A stretch of 64,000 nt of DNA from Glebionis coronaria (lineage: Eukaryota > Streptophyta > Magnoliopsida > Asterales > Asteraceae). The stretch spans positions 528,218,538 through 528,282,537 of the forward strand of contig CM046876.1 in the NCBI GenBank assembly GCA_025667525.1, in the 5' to 3' direction. Each line of letters starts with the position of its first letter. Positions within the stretch are counted from its first letter, which is position 1. This document shows, one piece after another, positions 63,956 to 64,000 of this stretch. The translations under genes were made by a program, and so were the position numbers. The notes under the pieces are model-generated. The model saw only the letters and a list, made by a program, of their open reading frames with translations. It did no database searches and was not told the origin of the DNA.

Positions 63956-64000
63956 GTTGAGATGGCCGAGTTGGTCTAAGGCGCCTGATTAAGGTTCTGG
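63956..64000 (+). tRNA. tRNA-Leu (AAG), copy 4, cut by the window end
   Basis: First 45 nt only. A box intact, anticodon AAG. One difference from the other copies: the anticodon stem reads CCTGA instead of CCAGA, which opens a T-T mismatch opposite TCTGG. The rest lies outside the window. Confidence 0.85.

Noticed and set aside
1..64000. A wholly new defence or metabolic system.
   Set aside because: Nearly all coding sequence belongs to known transposon families; unusual signals are structural (repeats, hairpins, conversion tract), and no multi-gene system is visible.

Overview
The window is nuclear DNA from a flowering plant. It has plant-type nuclear tRNA genes, no bacterial-style operons, and is filled with nested plant transposable elements. 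The long extra reading frames carried by two retroelements resemble, from memory, proteins seen mainly in composite plants (Asteraceae), so that family is my best guess; the species cannot be told. I see no intact ordinary protein-coding host gene. The host part is a tandemly duplicated locus carrying tRNA-Phe(GAA) and tRNA-Leu(AAG).

Layout. 1-7637 is a retroelement without a visible pol: an 18-bp minisatellite in the leader, a 1322-codon open frame, a long 3' region and a 330-bp 3' LTR. 7638-11478 holds two LTR remnants. From 11479 to the end the host sequence consists of four units, each ending at the tRNA pair: U0 (11479-18563), U1 (18564-25515), U2 (25516-38977) and U3 (38978-window end). 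U0 and U2 resemble each other, as do U1 and U3, giving an A-B-A-B order. Units U1-U3 also carry a broken LINE ORF1 fragment; U1 and U3 carry a gene-like fragment arranged as a large inverted repeat. The last 1.3 kb of U1 and U3 are almost identical although the preceding sequence differs by several percent.

Insertions into the units: U0 has a CRM-like Ty3/gypsy element (12465-17764, TSD GATTG). U1 has a MULE-like element (18634-19568) and a PIF/Harbinger-type MITE (19731-20399, TSD TTA). U2 has a young Sirevirus-type Ty1/copia element (26898-38476, TSD TCTTG) with gag, protease, integrase-RT-RNase H and a 992-codon extra frame. U3 has a hAT MITE inside another MITE (39187-39584), a 5'-truncated Tekay/Del chromovirus (40097-58276) whose 3' LTR contains a further LTR remnant and a 9358-bp non-autonomous LTR element on the minus strand (47617-56974, TSD TAAAC), and a copia remnant carrying a second hAT MITE (61117-62069).

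The paralogous units act as natural empty-site controls for several insertions. Most coding capacity belongs to transposons and most of it is broken; the only long uninterrupted frames are the two extra frames (1322 and 992 codons) and the copia integrase-RT-RNase H frame (1079 codons). The most unusual signals are the homogenised tRNA tract, the hairpin-forming inverted repeats, the recently moved but coding-dead LTR element with a stem-loop series in its leader, and a short word (GCAGGGG) strongly over-represented through one copia element in both coding and non-coding parts. All positions and comparisons were made by eye.
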